The position numbers were made by a program, and so were the translations under genes. 64,000 bases of DNA from Adiantum capillus-veneris (lineage: Eukaryota; Streptophyta; Polypodiopsida; Polypodiales; Pteridaceae): contig CM043947.1 in assembly GCA_014529385.2 (NCBI GenBank), positions 115,957,587-116,021,586 of the forward strand, in the 5' to 3' direction. The notes beneath the pieces were generated by a model. The model ran no database searches. It saw nothing but the letters and a program-made list of their open reading frames with translations, and was not told the origin of the DNA. Numbering within the stretch: the first letter of the stretch is position 1; each line of letters opens with the position of its first letter. Below, piece by piece: positions 58,591 through 64,000 of this stretch.

Positions 58591-60475
58591 TTGTCGGATG
58601 CTCGCTTGTAGGTCCATCAAAGTAGAGAGAGTGTACTCTTTCTACTATTGGTGGCTCTAGAAGGGATTGAATCCCTTCCCCTTTAGATTGCTTCACCTTC
58701 TTCTCAAAGTTTTGGAGGTCATGAATCCCCCCAAGCTTGCCCTTATCGTGCTTTCCACCTGTACCATGTAGTCAAATTCTTGTAGACAAACTAGCCATTT
58801 AGTTATCCTAGCAGAAACATCCATGTGTTGTACAACATAGGGAAACATTTCATCCATGGTTTAAAATTACAAATTGCCTAGGCAGAAAATATGACCTGAA
58901 CTTTGTAGTTGCAAATCTAAGGGCTAGGACTAGGTGTTCCACATGGGTGAAACTTTCTTTGCTACTCTCATCATTCACTGGAGTAGTAAATTGGCCTCAT
59001 GAAAGATTTTGTTGTATCCTTCTGGAGTAGCACATCCCCTAATGAGTCATCACCCACAATTGAGGTGACATAGAATTTTTCCTCCCACTTAGGTGGTAAG
59101 ATAGTTGGCAGGGTGGCTAAGACCTCCTTTACCTTGTTGTAGTGATGTTCGCTCTCCTCGTCCCAGGTGAAAGTTGATCTTTGAGTGATCTGTTGCAGTG
59201 GTAGAACAAGTTGTGATAGTAGATGTTTGAATCTACTCGAGTACCTCACCTTTTGCAAAAAAGAGACCAGTTGACGTGCGGTTGTTGGTGAAGGTAGGGA
59301 TATGAGTGCGAACACCTTACTTGGATCGGTGTTGATACCTTTTGCTGAAATGTCATGGCCTAGCAGAATGACTCTACTTTCCCAATGTGGCATTTGTCCA
59401 CATTTAATTGCCCTCTTAGGCTTTGCAACCTTGCCAAATCCTCAGTTACCTTTTCTAAGTGTGAAATGCGAGGGCTATATATACAAAAATCATCAATGAA
59501 CACTCTTATGGATGTTACAAAGAACGATTGAAAGACATATGTGACATATCTTTGAAATGTGGCAGGTGCATTTGTGAGACCAAATGGCATAACTCTATAT
59601 GCAAAACAACCCCATGGCGTAATGAAAGTGGTTTTTAGCTGATCTTCCAAGGCTATGCATATTTGAAAATACCTGGAATAACCATCACACATGGTGTAGC
59701 ATTTACAACCCGCCACTTCATTCAAAATTTCATCTAGGAAAGGGAGAGGAAAGTGGTCTCTCTTTGTAGCTGCCTTTAGTGGTTTGTAGTCAACACAGAC
59801 CCTCCACTTACCATTCTTTTTAGGTGTCACTACTACGGGTGACACCCACTCTGAGTTTTCTACAAGATAGACGAACCCTGCTTCTAGTAGCTTCCTTACC
59901 TCGGCCAGGAGTGCCTTTTCTTGTATGACCCCTAGCCGTCGTAGCTTTTGCACAACTGGTTCTACCCCTTCCTTCAACTTAATATGGTGTTCCACTACTA
60001 TAATACCTGTGATTCTTTCATAGTTGTCAATGAAAAAGTCAGGAAATCCCATCAACATTTGCAAAAAATTATCTTTCTCCTCAATTGTTAATTCTGTAGA
60101 CAACATACCCTTCAACCTACTTTCTCCTTGGCCAAGTGATTTACTTTCCTCTTCATTGCATTTCCCTTTTGGTGACGGATCGCCACTTGTGCTTACCCTT
60201 TGTGGATCCTTCATGATGATACCCATCACGTCGATGGAGCTGTCACTTTCGTCGGTGGATGTGGTCTCCTCCTCAGAAGTGGAAGACTCACTAGTGGTTT
60301 CATCTACTGATGGGTGAAAGCATGACTCGGTGGACACCAAAGATGTGTCCGGGACATCACTATTTGGCAAATTAATAGTTGTAATATGTTTGACAAAGAT
60401 AGAAGAACCCAAAACGTGTGATATATCATTGGATAGCTCTTGAAGAGGAGAATCTGAAAAGCTGTTTGGCGCCAA
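58591..60475 (-). pseudogene. pol: Reverse transcriptase of the minus-strand Ty3 element
   Basis: A clean frame runs 60475-59360: an acidic Ser/Thr-rich linker, then VVTPKKNGKWRVCVDYKPL, FQICIALEDQLKTTF, VMPFGLTNAPATF and VFIDDFCIYS (catalytic DD). The frame shifts near 59385 and continues to 58971 with the thumb and connection (LLGHDISAKGINTDPSKV, STFTWDEESEHHY). RNase H remnants continue to about 58590. The Tyr-Met-Asp-Asp equivalent is Phe-Ile-Asp-Asp, as normal for this group. Confidence 0.88.
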
Positions 60476-60578
60476 ATTTAGAATTACTTTGCAAAAATTT
60501 TACCGTGTGCCACGTCTAATAGTGCAGCTATTCAAAACTAGTAGTCAACCCATAAAAGTGTACCACCTAGTCATGCTT

Positions 60579-61020
60579 TCATCCTGATGTCTCTAGGTCC
60601 ATTTCCTTCTGCTTGCCAGTCTTCCTGTCAAAGTAGATTGTCTCCCCTTTCTTACCAGTCATGCCTAGAAGGCCAGTGACCAAGTCCTGCTTTGCCTTCA
60701 TGGCCATCAACCATGCCCTTCCCAAGATTAATGGATAGCCCTTCCCCTTAGTAGGCATTACAAAAATATCTACTTCTACCTCAGTGTTCAAAGCTTTTAT
60801 CTTCACAACACTTACCACACCTACACATTTTTTGCATTGTTTGCCATCTTTGCCTTGCATGGAGAAGGCCTGTCAACCTCGAGCCCTAGCTGAAGCATCA
60901 TAGCTTCACTCATCACACAAATTTGTGCACCTCCATCAATTTAGGTGTTTTCAACCCTCTTACCTTTTATGTTGACGTCGAAAATTGGAAGTATGTCATC
61001 CATGTTGCAACCCGAAATTG
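60579..61020 (-). pseudogene. pro: Aspartic protease of the minus-strand Ty3 element
   Basis: The active-site loop reads IDGGAQICVM (about 60943-60914), with Gly in place of Ser/Thr after the Asp. Further on come VDIFVMPTKGKGYPLILGRAWL and a conserved ILGR-type flap. A stop precedes the active site and a shift lies at about 60860. Confidence 0.7.
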
Positions 61021-61142
61021 CTCCAGCTACCTTTGGACCATTGCCCCCTTACCTTTGGTGCGAGATGTAGCAGTTGTGGCCATGTAATATTTGGTCCTTG
61101 CTCTCCCACATCCAATGTTAGATCATAGGGCCTAGAAATTTC

Positions 61143-62338
61143 CTATAACTGGAAGTCGGTGATACCTAATCTTTGTCGTGGCCTTGATGGCCTCTTGCTA
61201 GTCTCTCCTTTCATGCTTCTCTCATCATTAGATTGTGTAGCTTTCTCTCTCCTAGCTCTGTTTACAATCATGGCTTCAAGTGGTTCTACAAAGGTTACCT
61301 TCTCCTTACCCGTATCCCTCTCCTTTGCTCTAGCTGGATCCACTACTACAGCCTTTCCTTTCTCTTCTAGCCTTATAATGTTTACAGGGAGATCAGGTGG
61401 TGGTGCCGGTGGAAGAGGTGGAATGGGTGCTTGTGGTGGTTCCTGGGGTGGACTTATAATTTGTGTTGGTGGGGCTGGTGCTCGAGGTGGGGGTGTTCTC
61501 TCTCTAGGGGGTGACATTTGGTTCCTCCTACCTCCTCTATTATAGTTTTGTCGCGGTTTGGGATAATAGTACATACCGTGACCAACTTCTCCGCAGTTGT
61601 AGTAGTGATACTCCCTGTTTTGTCGTCGTGCTCTTCCCGGGTCTTGACCTCTTTCTTGATTCCTTCCTTGCTGTATCAAGTGGATAGACAAATTCTCCAG
61701 TTGGTCAACATATCTTGTTGGTCATTTCTTACCCCAGGAGCCGGTGGTGGTGGAGGAATGGTGTTTGTCATGGTTGTTGGTCGACGCAATGTTCCTTCTT
61801 CTGTTGACTCGGTTTCTTTGGCTTTCATCCGCATCTTCTTGTCCTTAAGGCGAGCAACCTCGACGGCTAACTCGTAAGTAGCCGGGAATCTACCCTTCAC
61901 CTTCTCCTTGAGAAGCGGCCATAAGCCATGCGTCAATCGGTCCTTTTTGAGGAAATTGGGTACAGCTTCCCCTCTTGCCAGTGAATCAACCCACTGCTTC
62001 CACAAATCCACAAATGTGGACTCATAGGTGGCATATTCTAAAGATCCTCTTGCTACAAGTCTCTCAACTCGTCCCACAGCTTCTCTGAAGTGGTACCTCC
62101 CCCAAACTGCCTCTTTAAAGAAGTTTTTAAGGGCTCCTAGTCATCCTTAGTTGCTTGTGGAAGTGCGTTTTACCATGACCTAGCTTCTAGCTTCATGAGA
62201 TTCTGAAAGATTCTAACCTGGGATTCATTTGTATCTTTGTTGCTTAGTAAACATGCTACTTCAAAGTCATCTAGGAAATTTGTTACCAAATACTCCCCCT
62301 TGTTTGCTTTAAACGTTGGAAATGCTACTCTTGCCATG
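61143..62338 (-). pseudogene. gag: gag of the minus-strand Ty3 element
   Basis: Translation starts at ATG 62338 (MARVAFPTFKANKGEYLV), with stops near 62170 and 62125, and reads on in 62077-61143. A capsid segment (YATYESTFVDLWKQWVDSL) is followed by a degenerate zinc knuckle (YNCGEVGHGMYYYPKP) lacking two of its cysteines, then a Pro-rich region (about 61500-61390). Confidence 0.75.
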
Positions 62339-63140
62339 ATTACTGAGAGAGAGAGCTAGAAAGACACATTTTTTAGCTTGCGATCAGAAGTTTTTTCTTT
62401 TTCTTTTTCTTTACAAGGAGGCGTGTGTACCCTTTTTATGCCAGAACCTCAAAGAAGCGCTCCCCACCCAACATGGTGTCGATGATGTGCTGGTAGTGAT
62501 CCTTCAAGTCCAGTATTACCTTGATTGAGTGTACTCGTATTGGGATGTGTGATCTACCTTGGGGTAAGTTTTCCTAATTTGTGAAGCTTAGAGGTGCTTA
62601 GTCACTGTCCAAGCTTGTGGGAGAGGGTGGTGTTCTTTCCATAAACAAGCTCAGTAGATCCCTAGTCTCTCTACTGAGAGTGTGAGCATGTGCTTCCGTT
62701 ATCTATGCTGCAGCATCAGGTGTGACTTGGAAACTGACTGTGATAATTACCTCGGTGACTTGAGTTGCCCGATTCTCGAAGTAGAATAGTGTTAAATCTC
62801 TATTGTGCAGAGCTCCCTCCATCTTGTTTTTGCGGGTTGGTTGTAGGTTGTGGACATGGTTTTGACTTTCTCCTTCTTCTTCCTGGCACCTGGCCTATGT
62901 ATATCCACTAAATTTGGCATGTTGGTTGACTCTCCCACTGCAAATCGATTACCGTTACACCTGGCACTCGAGCTTCGATGGAGATGCGGAGTTTGTCTAG
63001 TTGTGCTTGGAGCTCTTCTTCTTCTGTCGTCTAGTTAGAGAACCCTGCTAACCATTCATCTATCCACAAAAGTTTAGGGTTTTTAGTCTTGTAAACTGGA
63101 GGGTTTCATGAAAGGATCCTTGGTTGGGGCGCCAAGAAAA
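62339..63140 (-). other. Leader of the minus-strand Ty3 element with a primer-site candidate
   Basis: No gene is seen. At 63122-63134 the minus strand reads TGGCGCCCCAACC, a plausible primer binding site, five to six bases inside a candidate LTR edge at 63141. Confidence 0.45.
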
Positions 63141-64000
63141 TGATGTTCGGAAATAACATGCCATATAGGGTGGCCTCTACACCACACATAGCATGAATAT
63201 CCCCAAGCATAATCTCAAGGTAGGAGTAATCCCATAGGTAGAGAGGGGGAACCACCTAGCATAAGTGCGGCTAGGAAGCAGACATACATGACCTAGGGTA
63301 GCAAAAGTGAGATTCTCTCTAGTTAACCAACATGGAATGGTGATACAGCAAACGTCCACATGTAGAAAATGCCTAGCCAACAGTTAGGAGTGTGTGACGA
63401 GGGAGGTATGTGGCAAGGTGGGAATGGAGCATACTGACTCATTGGAGAGGCTACACGTGATGGAGCACAAGCAGAGTGATATACAAGGGAAGAAACATCC
63501 CACGAATGTGGGAAAGCAAAACTAAGGAGAACAGAGAATGGACCCCAAAGATCAAGACAACGTAGCACCCTTTTATTGGCGATGATGATACTTACAAATG
63601 GTGGTCTTGATGGTTACAAACCTGGCTCTTTGCACTAGGGATGCATGATGGAATGTGAGTGCCATATGGTGCATGTCAAAGTTGGAGTTAGCGGGAAGGT
63701 TAGTTCATGGAAAAAATCAAGATGATGTAGCCACCGATGACGTCAATCACCAACATCGAGAGCGGCCCAAGGTAGCATGGTGTGGATGCATTCAATCCTA
63801 GCGTGCTCATTTGCCTTGTGGGGGAAGTAGTGACTGCCTTATGTGCATGGAGTGGTCGTGACTAGTAACTCAACTATTGTGTGGTGGATAATGGGGAAAA
63901 TGGTGATGTTGCCAATGCTAAGATGCCCAAGCTTGCAACTCAACATGATTCCATGAGTTCTCTAGCTTGGGGTGCATTATGTGCTTAGTGGTCCTTACAA
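63141..64000 (-). repeat. Candidate 5' LTR of the minus-strand Ty3 element, cut by the window end
   Basis: The plus strand starts TGATGTTCGG at the edge set by the primer-site candidate. No matching second LTR was found in the window, so the call rests on position alone. No supported gene lies within. Confidence 0.35.

Overview
This looks like nuclear DNA of a land plant, in a repeat-dense region where mobile elements have inserted into one another. Evidence: two chromodomain Ty3 elements, one with a complete plant-type initiator-Met tRNA primer site; a Tat/Athila-like primer site; short GT-AG introns of about 70-250 bp; AT-rich spacers. An apparently piggyBac-type transposon, a family I do not associate with flowering plants, hints at a seed-free plant such as a fern, but that is a weak inference. 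I see no ordinary host gene, tRNA, rRNA or CRISPR array.

Layout. 1-4.7 kb: repeat remnants ending in an LTR edge and a Tat/Athila-like primer site. 4.77-6.10 kb: a non-autonomous piggyBac-like element. 6.16-21.19 kb: a large piggyBac-type element bounded by TTAA, with its transposase on the minus strand (18.25-20.74 kb). 21.2-34.5 kb: leader, gag and pol of a decayed Ty3 element, carrying a 583-bp tandem array in reverse transcriptase and a 453-bp foldback insertion in integrase. 34.56-38.56 kb: a chromovirus fragment flanked by LTRs in inverted orientation. 40.01-48.88 kb: a full-length chromovirus with 1.6-kb LTRs and a perfect 5-bp target duplication. 48.9-51.9 kb: a decayed gag-like region. 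51.9-53.5 and 58.6-64 kb (minus strand): a third Ty3 element, split by 53.5-58.6 kb, which holds a second piggyBac-like non-autonomous copy and a tandem repeat of about 159 bp.

The main discovery lies inside the piggyBac-type element. A separate 9,562-bp element (8471-18032) has 32-bp terminal inverted repeats that match at 31 positions. It encodes four multi-exon genes in the order A> <B C> <D. A encodes a BAH-like chromatin-reader domain. B encodes a histone H3 (N-terminus MARTKKTARK and a full H3 fold) fused to an Ulp1-type (C48) cysteine protease; the spacing of the protease catalytic residues matches yeast Ulp1 exactly. C encodes an unrecognised acidic protein. D encodes a transposase-like protein whose second Asp motif, His-His zinc pair and catalytic Glu are spaced as in RAG1/Transib. 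B and C diverge from a common promoter with opposed TATA boxes. I infer a chromatin-aware DNA transposon that carries its own H3 variant, a ubiquitin-like protease and a histone-reader candidate. I know of no described element like it.

This copy is probably inactive. B, D and the surrounding piggyBac transposase each carry one in-frame TAG; D and the piggyBac gene each also have a one-base homopolymer shift, and A has a frame-breaking 116-bp tandem duplication. All exon joins were made by eye from splice sites and frame, and no database search was run.
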